Shown one piece after another: positions 26,872-36,618 of a stretch of DNA of 64,000 bases (its first letter is position 1; the number at the start of each line of letters is the position of its first letter). A model generated the notes under the pieces. That model ran no database searches, was not told the DNA's origin, and was given only the letters and a program-made list of their open reading frames with translations. Made by a program: the position numbers and the translations under genes. Origin of the DNA: Pelagihabitans pacificus (GTDB taxonomy: Bacteria; Bacteroidota; Bacteroidia; Flavobacteriales; Flavobacteriaceae); contig NZ_VIKU02000001.1 in NCBI RefSeq assembly GCF_009371985.2, positions 868,001 to 932,000 on the forward strand, read 5' to 3'.

Positions 26872-27039
26872 AGGTAATTGTTGCGTATGATTTATGATAC
26901 TCTCTGAGCCATTGGGTTGCCACAAAGCCCAAAAATCACCTAACCGGGCTACCTGATGGCTATTTTTACCGTGCCCTTGTCTTCTGAACTGAAATAACGT
27001 AAATTCAACGTGCTATAAACCATCCGAAAGCATATCCAG

Positions 27040-28437
27040 ATGAAAAAAAACAACTCCAGAAGATCATTCCTTAAAAAAGCAACCTTAGGCTCCGCAGCCT
27101 TGACCGCTACTCCCTATGTGATGGGGTCTCCACGAAATGAAAAACTAGAATTATCCAGAAACTACGAGTCTATAAGTTATGAGGCAAATGATCAAATCAA
27201 TTTGGGATTGATAGGGTCTGGAATCCAGGGTATTTATGATACTACGGCGGCACTAAAGGTTAATGGTGTAAAACTAGTGGCTGCTTGCGACCTCTATGAT
27301 GGTCGTCACACACGGGCCAAAGAGCTCTGGGGCGATGACATTTTCACCACCAGGGATTATCGGGAACTTTTAAATCGAGACGATATCGATGCCGTCATTG
27401 TGGCGACTCCCGATCACTGGCATAAACGAATTACCATCGATGCCCTAAAGGCCGGAAAAGCGGTATATTGCGAAAAGCCCATGGTACAACGATTCGATGA
27501 GGGGCAAGAGATTATCAAAGCCCAAGCAGCTTCCGGTACTATATGTCAAGTAGGTAGTCAGGGCATGTCGTCGCTAGGAAATGAAAAGGCCAAGCAATTA
27601 TACGAAGAAGGTGCTATCGGTGAAATTGTAATGCTGGATATGTACAACGACCGCTATTCGGCCGAAGGTGCATGGCAGTATCCCATTCCCCCCGATGCCA
27701 ATCCCGACACCGTTGATTTTGACACTTTCCTGGGACGTGCACCCAAAGTACCTTATGAGCCAAAACGTTTTTTTAGGTGGCGGAACTATCGAGATTATGG
27801 CACGGGGGTTGCAGGCGATTTGTTCGTACACGCTTTCTCCACATTGAATCACGTTATCAGCTCAAACGGACCCAATAGGGCATTGGCTACGGGTGGTTTG
27901 CGCTATTGGAACGATGGTCGCGACGTACCCGATGTGACCATTACCTTATATGACTATCCTAAAACCGATACCCATGCGGCCTTCAATGCCGTATTCCGAA
28001 TTAATTTTATTGCCGGCGGTGGAGGCGGTGGCGGGTTCAAGCTCATCGGAACGGAGGGTGAAATGGAAGTAGGCCAGAACTCCGTAAAATTGACACGTTC
28101 CAAGTTGGGTATGGTTCCAGGCGGCTATTCGATGGTTGCCTATACCGAAGCGACCCAAGGGAAGATACGGGAATCGTATGCCAAAAAAAACCTGGAGACA
28201 AGAGCTTCCAAACTAAACACAGGAACCACCACATGGGAAGCCCCTAGGGATTATAAGGGAGCCCACTACGATCATTTTTACAACTTTTTCCAAGCCGTTC
28301 GTGGCAAGGGGCCGGTAATCCAAGATCCGACCTTTGGATTACGTGCCGCCGGGGCGGCCCTATTGGCCAATGAGAGTTATTTCCAAGGAAAGCCGGTCAA
28401 CTGGAACCCAACGGTCATGAAGTTGATTGAAGGCTAA
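27040..28437 (+). CDS. Gfo/Idh/MocA family oxidoreductase with Tat-type signal
   Basis: A 465-residue exported NAD(P)-dependent oxidoreductase. The N terminus NNSRRSFLKKATLGSAALTA is a twin-arginine signal. The Rossmann motif appears as GLIGSGIQGIYDT, AVIVATPDHWHKRI follows, and CEKPM carries the conserved EKP lysine. The C-terminal domain contains a glycine run of eight residues in FIAGGGGGGG. Periplasmic members act on sugars or glycosides; the specific substrate is unknown. It ends 6 bases from the convergent sulfatase gene. Confidence 0.85.
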   Translation: MKKNNSRRSFLKKATLGSAALTATPYVMGSPRNEKLELSRNYESISYEANDQINLGLIGSGIQGIYDTTAALKVNGVKLVAACDLYDGRHTRAKELWGDDIFTTRDYRELLNRDDIDAVIVATPDHWHKRITIDALKAGKAVYCEKPMVQRFDEGQEIIKAQAASGTICQVGSQGMSSLGNEKAKQLYEEGAIGEIVMLDMYNDRYSAEGAWQYPIPPDANPDTVDFDTFLGRAPKVPYEPKRFFRWRNYRDYGTGVAGDLFVHAFSTLNHVISSNGPNRALATGGLRYWNDGRDVPDVTITLYDYPKTDTHAAFNAVFRINFIAGGGGGGGFKLIGTEGEMEVGQNSVKLTRSKLGMVPGGYSMVAYTEATQGKIRESYAKKNLETRASKLNTGTTTWEAPRDYKGAHYDHFYNFFQAVRGKGPVIQDPTFGLRAAGAALLANESYFQGKPVNWNPTVMKLIEG

Positions 28438-28443
28438 AAACGA

Positions 28444-30051
28444 TTAATCCTTTTGTTTGAGAGGCACTTTTTCAAGGGTATTGCCATCCCCATCAAGGTA
28501 AAAGGTCTCGAAATCGGTATTGTTGACCCAAGGGGCCTGGGGATTTTCACCTGCCATATAACGGGTGTAAAAATCCCTTCCTCCCGCAAGGGGTGCCCGT
28601 TCGTACAAATGTCCATAGCCTACCATCCTAAGGTCACCTTGTTCCAACAGTTTGGCCTCCATCTCTTGGCGGAGTGTATTTGTCATGCTTAGGTACTGGG
28701 CATCCTGGGCTAGATTCACCATACAAAAGGGGTCCGTTCCAATGTTGTAAAGCTCGTCGGCAACCCGTTTTCCGAAGTTTAGTCTCCAATACCGCGCATC
28801 CTCCCCATTGCGCCTCATATTCAGGATTACCGTTTTGGTGGGACTTCCATCGGAATTCAAATAACCCGTTTCAGGATTTCCCGATGGCCATCGATCTGTT
28901 TCATAGTTCCTTAGATACAGCATACTGTCTTTGTACATGCCTCGAATGGGAAAGCCGATATCATCGGGTCTTCCGGTATCGTGGCGTTCCTTTCCTACCA
29001 GCACGTAGTTGCGATCGATCTCGATTTGTCCCGATTTTGAGGATTCGATGATGTTCATTAAACTCCTTCCCGAGGCCGGATGCATTCCAGATACCTTCCA
29101 ATCGATTCCTGCCATTTCCAAAAAAGTTGGGGCCAAATCTATAAAGCTAACGTAGTTGTCGACCACCCTTCCTCCCTGTTGCATTTTTTCCTTCCAAAGC
29201 ATGGCCATCGGAACGTGATTGGCATTTTCGTACTGATCACCTTTTACTCTTGGAAACGGCATGCCGTGATCGGAAGTTACTACCACCAATGTATTCCCCA
29301 GTAAATTGCGTTCCCGAAGGATTTGCATAATGTTGCCGATATGCCGATCTGTATCCTCGATTTCATAGGCATAATCCAATAAATCGTTTCTGGTAATTTC
29401 ATTATCGGGCCAATACGGCGGGAAGTTCTCGATCATGTCGATGGTCTTTCCGCCCAATCTGGAGCCCGTACCATACTCATAGCCACGATGCGGTTCGGTG
29501 GAGCCTACCCAAAAACTCCATGGTTTGTCTTTAGGGGCCTTCTCTAAAAAATCATTGAAATTGGCACTGTAATCGTTATCGGAAATACCGGAGGTTGCAG
29601 GCTGCAGCTTTTTATCATTGTACGCCAGGCCCATGACCTCCCGTTGGCTTCCGTCCTCGTTCAGGGTCTTCCCCGGGGCATATCCCTTGCCCGTATGGCC
29701 TGTGGTATACCCATTTTTCAATAGCACCTCCTGATACGTCTTGAATTTGGGCGGGAAGTAAATATAGTGGTTGGCAGCAGCATCCAACTGCCAAGAGTTA
29801 CGCCCGGTCATCACCGAGGAGCGAGATGGGGCACATTTGGCATTCGGGGTATAGGCCCGACTAAAAAGTATTCCTTCCTTTGCAATGGCATCAAAAGCGG
29901 GTGTATTCACATAGGTACTTCCGTAGGCACCCATATCGAGTCCCGCATCATCGAACATGATGACCAAGATATTTGGCCGTATGTCTTCTTGGGCATACCC
30001 GATGCCTTGCCAAATGGCGCAGACGAGAAAAAAAATATATCTCATCTTCAT
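28444..30051 (-). CDS. Secreted sulfatase (formylglycine-dependent, S1 family)
   Basis: A 535-residue arylsulfatase-superfamily enzyme with a signal peptide (MKMRYIFFLVCAIWQGIGYA). The active-site motif is CAPSR at residues 73-77, the C-x-P-S-R form whose Cys becomes formylglycine. NILVIMFDDAGLDMGAYGS supplies metal-binding Asp residues, and HTGKGYAPG and VVTSDHGMPF match later blocks. It resembles the sulfatases that act on sulfated polysaccharides or amino sugars; the desulfated sugar cannot be named. An in-frame ATG at 30075 overlaps araA, but the ATG at 30051 gives the better signal peptide. It lies 10 bases downstream of araA as the last gene of the arabinose operon. An activating formylglycine-generating enzyme is not in the window. 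Confidence 0.88.
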   Translation of the reverse strand: MKMRYIFFLVCAIWQGIGYAQEDIRPNILVIMFDDAGLDMGAYGSTYVNTPAFDAIAKEGILFSRAYTPNAKCAPSRSSVMTGRNSWQLDAAANHYIYFPPKFKTYQEVLLKNGYTTGHTGKGYAPGKTLNEDGSQREVMGLAYNDKKLQPATSGISDNDYSANFNDFLEKAPKDKPWSFWVGSTEPHRGYEYGTGSRLGGKTIDMIENFPPYWPDNEITRNDLLDYAYEIEDTDRHIGNIMQILRERNLLGNTLVVVTSDHGMPFPRVKGDQYENANHVPMAMLWKEKMQQGGRVVDNYVSFIDLAPTFLEMAGIDWKVSGMHPASGRSLMNIIESSKSGQIEIDRNYVLVGKERHDTGRPDDIGFPIRGMYKDSMLYLRNYETDRWPSGNPETGYLNSDGSPTKTVILNMRRNGEDARYWRLNFGKRVADELYNIGTDPFCMVNLAQDAQYLSMTNTLRQEMEAKLLEQGDLRMVGYGHLYERAPLAGGRDFYTRYMAGENPQAPWVNNTDFETFYLDGDGNTLEKVPLKQKD

Positions 30052-30061
30052 GATGGATAGT

Positions 30062-31558
30062 TTATAGTTTACCATAAGTTACATTATTCCATCGTAGCTC
30101 TTGTTTAAACCGATAAAGATCGGTCTTGTCATCGATCAGTAAAAATTCAATGTTCAGCATATCGGCAAAATCCTCTAACTGTTCCGCTAGAATATTTTGA
30201 CTATAACAGGTATGGTGCGCTCCTCCCGCCAGAATCCATGCGGCGACGGCGGTAGGCAAATCGGGTTCAGGTCGCCATAGGGCTCTTGCTACCGGTAGTT
30301 TGGGCATATCGTTTTGTATTTCCAAAGCCGCTACCGTATTGACCAAGAGACGAAACCGATGCCCCAAATCGATCATGGTTGCATTTACTGCTTTTCCCGG
30401 TCCGGCATTGAAGACCAATCGTGCGGGATTTTCTTTGCCCCCGATTTCCAAAGGATGTACCTCTAACTTGGGAGTACCGCTTGCGATGGAAGGACAAATC
30501 TCCAACATATGGGAACCTAGTACAGCACTATTATCGGGTTCGAAATGATAGGTGTAGTCCTCCATAAAACTATTGCCCCCTTTTAGACCGGCCGCCATGA
30601 CCTTCATACTTCGCACTAAGGCGGCCGTCTTCCAATCACCCTCTGCCCCGAAACCATATCCTTGAGCCATTAAGCGCTGTGTAGCGATTCCGGGTAACTG
30701 CTTTAACCCGTGTAAATTTTCAAAGGTATTGGTGAACGCAGTGAATCCGCCTTCCTCTAAAAAGGCCCTCAGACCAATTTCAATTTGGGCGGCATCGCGA
30801 AGCGACCTATGCCGTTCGCCTCCTTGTTTGACCGAATCGGCGAGGGCATATGAATCGTTATATTCCTCGATTAACCTTCTGATTTCTTTATCTGTCACCC
30901 GATTTATAAAAGGCACCAGATCTCCAAGTCCGTACCCATTGACCTCATATCCAAACTGGATCTGAGCGGAGACCTTGTTACCCTCGGTGACAGCTACTTG
31001 GCGCATATTGTCCCCTATCCGGGCTATCTTCATGCTTTGGGAATCCGCCAAGGCACAGGCTACACGGCACCAACGGTCGAGTTGTTCGATGACCATTTGA
31101 TTTTCCCAATGGCCGACCACTACTTTGCGTTGTATCTCCATGCGTGCGACGATAAAACCAAACTCCCTGCCTCCATGGGCCGATTGGTTGAGGTTCATAA
31201 AGTCCATGTCGATACTATCCCAAGGAATATCCCTATTGAACTGTGTATGAAGATGAAGGAAAGGTTTGTGAAGGACTTTAAGACCAGTGATCCACATTTT
31301 GGCGGGCGAAAAGGTATGCATCCAAACAATAAGGCCAACACAACTAATATGGTTGTTGGCTTCCTTGCATAAGTGCAGAATTTCATCTGCCGTTTTCACT
31401 ACCGGCTTAAAAACAAGCTGTACCGAAATGGAATTTTGTGACCGATAGGCACTTACAATCCGCTGGGAATGATCGGCCACTTGCCGCAAGGTTTCCGGTC
31501 CATAAAGGCGCTGACTTCCCGTTACCAGCCAAACTTCGTATTTATCGAGATCTATCAT
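30062..31558 (-). CDS. araA: L-arabinose isomerase AraA
   Basis: A 498-residue cytoplasmic isomerase converting L-arabinose to L-ribulose. [16 protein letters not shown] at the N terminus, [20 protein letters not shown] followed by AHGGREFGF, and the late HHTCYSQ with its metal-binding His are strong AraA signatures. I start at ATG 31558 ([10 protein letters not shown]) because the residues before it do not belong to the family. It sits between the SSS symporter and the sulfatase; gene order from the promoter is araR, araB, araD, symporter, araA, sulfatase. Confidence 0.95.
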   Translation of the reverse strand: MIDLDKYEVWLVTGSQRLYGPETLRQVADHSQRIVSAYRSQNSISVQLVFKPVVKTADEILHLCKEANNHISCVGLIVWMHTFSPAKMWITGLKVLHKPFLHLHTQFNRDIPWDSIDMDFMNLNQSAHGGREFGFIVARMEIQRKVVVGHWENQMVIEQLDRWCRVACALADSQSMKIARIGDNMRQVAVTEGNKVSAQIQFGYEVNGYGLGDLVPFINRVTDKEIRRLIEEYNDSYALADSVKQGGERHRSLRDAAQIEIGLRAFLEEGGFTAFTNTFENLHGLKQLPGIATQRLMAQGYGFGAEGDWKTAALVRSMKVMAAGLKGGNSFMEDYTYHFEPDNSAVLGSHMLEICPSIASGTPKLEVHPLEIGGKENPARLVFNAGPGKAVNATMIDLGHRFRLLVNTVAALEIQNDMPKLPVARALWRPEPDLPTAVAAWILAGGAHHTCYSQNILAEQLEDFADMLNIEFLLIDDKTDLYRFKQELRWNNVTYGKL

Positions 31559-31618
31559 GTCGGTATGTAATTCATAACAGGCAACCTCCCCGTAAACCAA
31601 GGAAATTGATAAAGTATC

Positions 31619-33244
31619 TTATAACGAAAGCGTACTGAAGGATACCATGATATACAATACGATCAAAACTACCACCACAGAGGCAACAATATCCCAAATG
31701 TTATAGCTCGCCTTATTGGCCGCTTTCTGCTCTGCGGTCACCGTACCAAAAGTAAGACCCTGTAACTGGGCCTCCGAAGGCCTGGGATAAAACATACTTA
31801 CCGTAACCGCGATGGCGATGCACATGGCAAAAAAATAGGCCCCAAAAACGAGCCAATTAATATCCGCTATAGCAAATAGAAAACTGCCTTCGCTGAAACT
31901 TGACTTGGTAATCTCCAAGGTAAGTTTTGAAAATCCAATAATCAATCCACCTACCAAAGTTGCGATTGCCCCATTGGCGTTGATGCGCTTATAAAAAATG
32001 CCTAAAAGAAATACCGCGGTAATCGGCGGTGAAATATAGGCCTGTACGTTCTGTAGATATTCGTATAATCCATCGGATAAAGTAGTAATGATCGGAATCC
32101 ACAACAAGCCCAAGCCCACAACGAAAAAAGTAGCGACGCGACCGGTCTTCACCAATTGTTCCTCCGGTTTGTCCGGTTTTAGCTTTTTATAGATATCCAA
32201 GGTAAACAGGGTAGAACAGGAGTTAAAGACCGAGGCCAAGGAACTCATTAGGGCCGCTAGTAGTCCGGCCGCTACCAATCCCCTAAGACCGGAAGGCAGC
32301 AGGTTGCTCATCAAAACGGGAAAGGCTTCATCGGGACTATCCCAATCGAGCTTTCCCTGCATCTTTAATCCCAAGGCCACTACTCCCGGTATCAAAAAGA
32401 GGAAAACGGGCATCAATTTCAAAAGTGCCCCGAAAATGCTTCCCCTTCTACCTTCCTTGATATTTTTGGCGGTCAATACCCGTTGTACGATCACCTGATC
32501 GGTACACCAGTACCATATTCCTACAATGCTACTTGTAAAAAAGAGCGGAAACCACGGATAGTCCGGATCGGAGTTCGACCGCCACATATTAAAATAATCG
32601 ACCCCTACGGTGTCTTTGAGCTCTCCCCATCCTCCAACGGCATCCAAGCCCATAAAAGTGAGTACCCCCGCACCGACCACCAGCACCATGGCCTGGATGG
32701 TTTCGGTGTAGACCACTGCACGCATACCTCCCAGCACGGTGTACAAACCTGTTAATACGACCGTGGCGACCGCCCCTATCCAAAATGGAATGCCCAACAG
32801 GGCTGAAACTACTATACCACCGGCGTAAATAGTTACCGATACCTTGGTCAAAATATAGGCGATCAAGGAGACGACCGACAGCACCCATCGGGACCGTGCG
32901 TCGAAACGCTTTTCTAAAAACTCCGGCATGGTAAACACCCCACTTCGGGCGTAAAAAGGAAGAAAAACCCAGCCTAGCATCAAGACGATCCAGGCATGTA
33001 ATTCGTAAATTAGGAGTGGCATCTTGTCACCCGCACCGTTTCCTGCCAGACCAACAACGTGTTCCGAACCGATATTGGAGGCAAAAATGGAGGCCCCTAC
33101 GACGAACCATCCGATATTGCGTCCTGCCAGGAAGTAATCTTCGGTATCTTTTTGCTTTTGTTTAATGACCCACCAAGCAATTCCTAAAAGTATTAGAAAG
33201 TAAATGGCAATTACTACCCAATCCAATGTATCCAGTCCCTTCAT
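31619..33244 (-). CDS. Sodium/solute symporter (SSS family), probable L-arabinose transporter
   Basis: A 541-residue transporter with about 14 membrane segments. The N-terminal DYFLAGRNIGWFVVGASIFA and the SNIGSEHVVGLAGNGA following it are SSS/SGLT signatures, and WYWCTDQVIVQRVLTAKN matches the vSGLT type of sugar carriers. It imports its substrate with Na+ across the inner membrane. Its position between araD and araA argues for L-arabinose, or a related pentose, as substrate; this is inference from context. The start is 26 bases downstream of araD. Confidence 0.88.
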   Translation of the reverse strand: MKGLDTLDWVVIAIYFLILLGIAWWVIKQKQKDTEDYFLAGRNIGWFVVGASIFASNIGSEHVVGLAGNGAGDKMPLLIYELHAWIVLMLGWVFLPFYARSGVFTMPEFLEKRFDARSRWVLSVVSLIAYILTKVSVTIYAGGIVVSALLGIPFWIGAVATVVLTGLYTVLGGMRAVVYTETIQAMVLVVGAGVLTFMGLDAVGGWGELKDTVGVDYFNMWRSNSDPDYPWFPLFFTSSIVGIWYWCTDQVIVQRVLTAKNIKEGRRGSIFGALLKLMPVFLFLIPGVVALGLKMQGKLDWDSPDEAFPVLMSNLLPSGLRGLVAAGLLAALMSSLASVFNSCSTLFTLDIYKKLKPDKPEEQLVKTGRVATFFVVGLGLLWIPIITTLSDGLYEYLQNVQAYISPPITAVFLLGIFYKRINANGAIATLVGGLIIGFSKLTLEITKSSFSEGSFLFAIADINWLVFGAYFFAMCIAIAVTVSMFYPRPSEAQLQGLTFGTVTAEQKAANKASYNIWDIVASVVVVLIVLYIMVSFSTLSL

Positions 33245-33270
33245 CTGTAAAATTTAGTTGGTTGCTATAT

Positions 33271-33978
33271 TTACCGGCACCCCTGACCATAATAGGCATC
33301 TTTACCGTGTTTTCGGTCAAAGTGCTTTCTTTTTAAAGTATCTTTTAAAGGTAGGGCATCCGGATTAATTTGCAAGGTAAGGTAGGCCATCTTGGCTACT
33401 TCTTCGCAGACCGCGCTGTGGTATACCGCTTTGCCAACCGTAGTGCCCCATGTAAACGGGCCGTGACTGCCCACCAGTATCATTTGTACTTCCTTATAGT
33501 CTAACTTTCTTTCCTTGAGACAGTCGAAAATCTGATATCCCGTCATGTGTTCATAATCTCCCTGTATATAATCATCTTTCATAGGCAGGGCACAGGGAAT
33601 ATCCGTTATCAAATAATCCGCATGGGTAGTACCAAAAACAGGAATATCCTTCAAGGCCTGTGCCCAGGCGGTAGCGTATGTGGAATGGGTATGCACTACC
33701 CCACCGATAGCATCATATTCCTTGTACAAGACTGCATGGGTCTTGGTATCGGAAGAGGGCCTTCGGTTTCCATCGATAGGTTTGCCATTAAAATCACAAA
33801 TGACCACATCCTCTGGACGCAGCTCGGCATAGGGAACCCCACTGGGCTTGATGCCAAAAACTCCCTTATTTCTATCGACCGCGCTGGCATTGCCGAAACT
33901 GTATAGCACTAGACCCAATCGGGGCAATTGCATATTGGCCTCATATACCTCTTCTTTCAATGTTTTATAATTGCCCAT
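33271..33978 (-). CDS. araD: L-ribulose-5-phosphate 4-epimerase AraD
   Basis: A 235-residue class II aldolase-fold epimerase that links the arabinose pathway to the pentose phosphate pathway by making D-xylulose 5-phosphate. GNASAVDR near the N terminus, VVHTHSTYATAWAQA with zinc ligands, GTTHADYL, and ILVGSHGPFTWG are characteristic. Length is typical. Its start codon lies inside the end of araB (14-base overlap), showing translational coupling. Confidence 0.94.
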   Translation of the reverse strand: MGNYKTLKEEVYEANMQLPRLGLVLYSFGNASAVDRNKGVFGIKPSGVPYAELRPEDVVICDFNGKPIDGNRRPSSDTKTHAVLYKEYDAIGGVVHTHSTYATAWAQALKDIPVFGTTHADYLITDIPCALPMKDDYIQGDYEHMTGYQIFDCLKERKLDYKEVQMILVGSHGPFTWGTTVGKAVYHSAVCEEVAKMAYLTLQINPDALPLKDTLKRKHFDRKHGKDAYYGQGCR

Positions 33979-35662
33979 ATCTCTTTTTTTCGTTCATAAT
34001 GTGCTGCTCCATGATCTTGCCGAGAGTATCATACCTTGCATACACTTGACTATACTGCACCACATGGTCGGGTATTGGTAAATAGGCTCGCTCGAACGCA
34101 CTCCCCATTTTTTGCATAGCGGTAGTCACATCATCAAAGACTCCTGCCGCTACGGCACCGAAAATAGCAGCTCCCAAGGCACAGGCTTGTTCCGAAGCTA
34201 CTACTTTTATCGGCATATTAAGTACATCGGCCATCATTTGCATGATAAAAGGCGATTTTTTTGCCACGCCACCCAAGGCAATTACTCCATTGATCGGAAC
34301 CTGTTCTTCGATAAAGCGTTCCACTATTTTCCTGGCTCCAAAACAAGTGGCTTCTGCCAAGGCCCTGAAGATTTTGGGGGCCGTACTTCCTAGGTTGATA
34401 CCGACTATAGCACCTTTTAAGAACTGGTTGGCATCGGGTGATCGTCTTCCGTTCATCCAATCCAAAGCCAGCTCCCCAGCAGAACCGATAGGTTCTGTGG
34501 AGGCCGCTTCACTCAATTTAGGAATCAATTCCGAACTCATTTTCTCGATTAGTTTTTGTTTCGTGGCCTGATCTATCAGATCAGAAGTTTCCAGAATTTC
34601 ACCCAATGGCCAAGAAAGTACCCGTTCGAACCAAGCGTAGATGTCTCCAAAGTCCGATTGACCCGCTTCGAGCCCTGACATACCTGGTACGACAGAGCCA
34701 TCTACCTGTCCGCAGATACCCTTTACGAGTCTTTCATTCCCCACCCCCGGGGCCACCAAAATATCGCAGGTAGAAGTACCCATGATTTTAGTAAGAAAAT
34801 AGGGTTCCATTTTCGCCCCTACGGCACCCATGTGGGCATCAAAGGCGCCTACGGAAACGACTACCGAATCTGGCAATCCCAACCGTTGTGACCATTCCCA
34901 TGATAGTGTTCCTACCGGAACATCGGCAGTGTACGTGCGGGTATACAGACGGTCTCGAAGTCCGTTCAACAACGGGTCCAAAGTGGTCAAGAAGTCGTTC
35001 GAAGGTAGTCCTCCAAAAGATTCATGCCAAAGTGCCTTGTGTCCGGCAGCACAGCGACTTCTCTTTATTTGGGAAACATCGGACCCTTCAGTTAACAAAA
35101 AGGGAATCCAATCGCAGTGTTCTACCCATGAGTACGCGGCTTCATATACTCCGGCATCTTGCCTTGATATATGTAGAATTTTAGACCAGAACCATTCCGA
35201 CGAGTAGACACCTCCTTCATACTTCGAATAATTGATGGGCCATTGGGAACAAAGTGTATTAATCTCCTCCGCTTCAAGAATCGCGGTATGATCTTTCCAA
35301 AGCACAAACATGGCATTAGGATTATCTGTAAATTTGTCGAGCAAGGCTAAAGGAGTACCTGATTTATCGACAGCTACTGGAGTAGATCCGGTGGTATCGA
35401 CCCCTATGCCAACAACGTTTTCCACAACGGATTCCCCGACCTTATCGGTAATCGCTTTGACGGTGTTCTCTATTCCCTCAATATAATCGAAGGGATGCTG
35501 TCGAAACTGATTCGTGGAGGGGTCACAATAGTGTCCCTTTTGCCAACGTGTATAAACATGTACCGCTGAAGCGAGTTCTTCCCCCGTACTGGTATTGACC
35601 AGAAGCGAGCGTACCGAATCAGTACCAAAATCGATACCTATGGTGTATTTTAATTGGGCCAT
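33965..35662 (-). CDS. araB: Ribulokinase AraB
   Basis: A 565-residue FGGY-family carbohydrate kinase that phosphorylates L-ribulose. The N-terminal IGIDFGTDSVRSLLVN is the FGGY phosphate-binding motif, GVGIDTTGSTPVAVD and KDHTA match AraB, and the C-terminal IALGGVAKKSPFIMQMMADV is the second ATP-binding block. Length matches the family (about 560). It is the first enzyme gene of the arabinose operon, 167 bases downstream of araR on the same strand. No separate operator was seen in that gap, so it is probably read through from the araR promoter. Confidence 0.95.
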   Translation of the reverse strand: MAQLKYTIGIDFGTDSVRSLLVNTSTGEELASAVHVYTRWQKGHYCDPSTNQFRQHPFDYIEGIENTVKAITDKVGESVVENVVGIGVDTTGSTPVAVDKSGTPLALLDKFTDNPNAMFVLWKDHTAILEAEEINTLCSQWPINYSKYEGGVYSSEWFWSKILHISRQDAGVYEAAYSWVEHCDWIPFLLTEGSDVSQIKRSRCAAGHKALWHESFGGLPSNDFLTTLDPLLNGLRDRLYTRTYTADVPVGTLSWEWSQRLGLPDSVVVSVGAFDAHMGAVGAKMEPYFLTKIMGTSTCDILVAPGVGNERLVKGICGQVDGSVVPGMSGLEAGQSDFGDIYAWFERVLSWPLGEILETSDLIDQATKQKLIEKMSSELIPKLSEAASTEPIGSAGELALDWMNGRRSPDANQFLKGAIVGINLGSTAPKIFRALAEATCFGARKIVERFIEEQVPINGVIALGGVAKKSPFIMQMMADVLNMPIKVVASEQACALGAAIFGAVAAGVFDDVTTAMQKMGSAFERAYLPIPDHVVQYSQVYARYDTLGKIMEQHIMNEKKRYGQL

Positions 35663-35829
35663 GGTTCCAGTTATATCACGGTTCTCTTAACGGGTAATTT
35701 TAATGGGCTGACCAACTTCAAAAGTTGAAAGGGACCAGTATATGGCATCAGGTCTTAAACAAGTCCCCCAGCAAACTCCCCTAATCTTTGTTCTCAAAAA
35801 AGGCTTTGGTGTCTTTGTTGCAACGGCTA

Positions 35830-36519
35830 TCATAGACTAAAGCTTTTGGCATGTTCATACTTCACTCTATTAAATTGGTATAAAAAAGCGCCCTTTTTAG
35901 ACTCGGATTTGTCCTTCTCGTCCAGCTTTATCAAAAAATCCATCATCATGATTTTTTTTCTGAAGTTCCGTTTGTCAATTTCTTCGTTCAAGACTACCTC
36001 GTACAGACGCTGTAATTGGGGAAGGGTAAACTTTTTGGGTAAAAGATTAAACCCGACGGGTGCGGTCCTTACTCGGCGCCGTAACCTTCTTAAGGCGGAA
36101 GCGATCATTTCTTCATGGTCGAAAATTAAATTGGGCAAGGCATCGACGGGGAACCACCGAGCCCGGTATTTTTCTACAAGCCCAGCATCATAGTTTTCCT
36201 TTAGTATCAAAGCACTATACGTAGTTGATACAACTCTTTCATACGGATCACGGTCCGATTTTCCGAACGTCCGCACCTGTTCCATATAAAGATCCTCCAA
36301 GCCAGATAGCTCCTTTAGCACTCGATACGCAGCCTTGTCCAAATCTTCTTCGTTGCCTACAAATCCGCCCATTAATGACCATCGGTCTTTTTCGGGTTCA
36401 AACCCTCTATGGATTAACAGCACTTCCAGTTTTTTGTTATTAAATCCAAAAATAATACAGTCTACCGCCAAGGTGATCTGTTGTATTTCCGTATAAGTTC
36501 GATTGAGGTGTCTCGTCAT
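35830..36519 (-). CDS. araR: Nudix-related transcriptional regulator of arabinose use (AraR/NrtR family)
   Basis: A 229-residue protein with an N-terminal Nudix domain and a C-terminal winged-helix domain, the NrtR/AraR architecture. The Nudix box (residues 52-74) is degenerate: Arg66 and Glu70 remain, but the Glu expected at 67 is Val and that at 71 is Leu, so it should sense a ligand and not hydrolyse it. The C-terminal FTLPQLQRLYEVVL and DKRNFRKKIM are the DNA-binding part. AraR of Bacteroides is a known member that responds to L-arabinose. Here it heads the operon, and a palindrome overlaps its promoter, implying autoregulation. Confidence 0.88.
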   Translation of the reverse strand: MTRHLNRTYTEIQQITLAVDCIIFGFNNKKLEVLLIHRGFEPEKDRWSLMGGFVGNEEDLDKAAYRVLKELSGLEDLYMEQVRTFGKSDRDPYERVVSTTYSALILKENYDAGLVEKYRARWFPVDALPNLIFDHEEMIASALRRLRRRVRTAPVGFNLLPKKFTLPQLQRLYEVVLNEEIDKRNFRKKIMMMDFLIKLDEKDKSESKKGAFLYQFNRVKYEHAKSFSL

Positions 36520-36540
36520 TTTTTACGTAGCGAAGTCTTT

Positions 36541-36548
36541 CAAATATA
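36541..36548 (-). promoter_or_regulatory. -7 promoter element of the araR-ara operon
   Basis: The minus strand reads TATATTTG, an exact TAnnTTTG match, 22 bases upstream of the araR ATG. The predicted leader is about 15 bases. The -33 region falls inside the palindromic operator at 36561-36581. Confidence 0.5.
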
Positions 36549-36560
36549 TAAAATAAATAT

Positions 36561-36581
36561 TAGGTGTATTATATACACTTA
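36561..36581. promoter_or_regulatory. Palindromic candidate AraR operator
   Basis: A 21-base imperfect palindrome in which eight of ten base pairs match, with core arms GTGTAT and ATACAC separated by TAT. It lies between the divergent araR operon and the DUF1080 gene, over the expected -33 region of the araR promoter, so bound protein could control both directions. No second copy was noticed before araB. Confidence 0.6.
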
Positions 36582-36618
36582 TTTTTAATACATTTAAAAC
36601 TAAATTCATCCTTTTCCA

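Noticed and set aside
35715-35730. Inverted repeat CAACTT/AAGTTG between araR and araB
   Set aside because: It differs from the GTGTAT/ATACAC palindrome, has no T run, and could be chance in this AT-rich gap.
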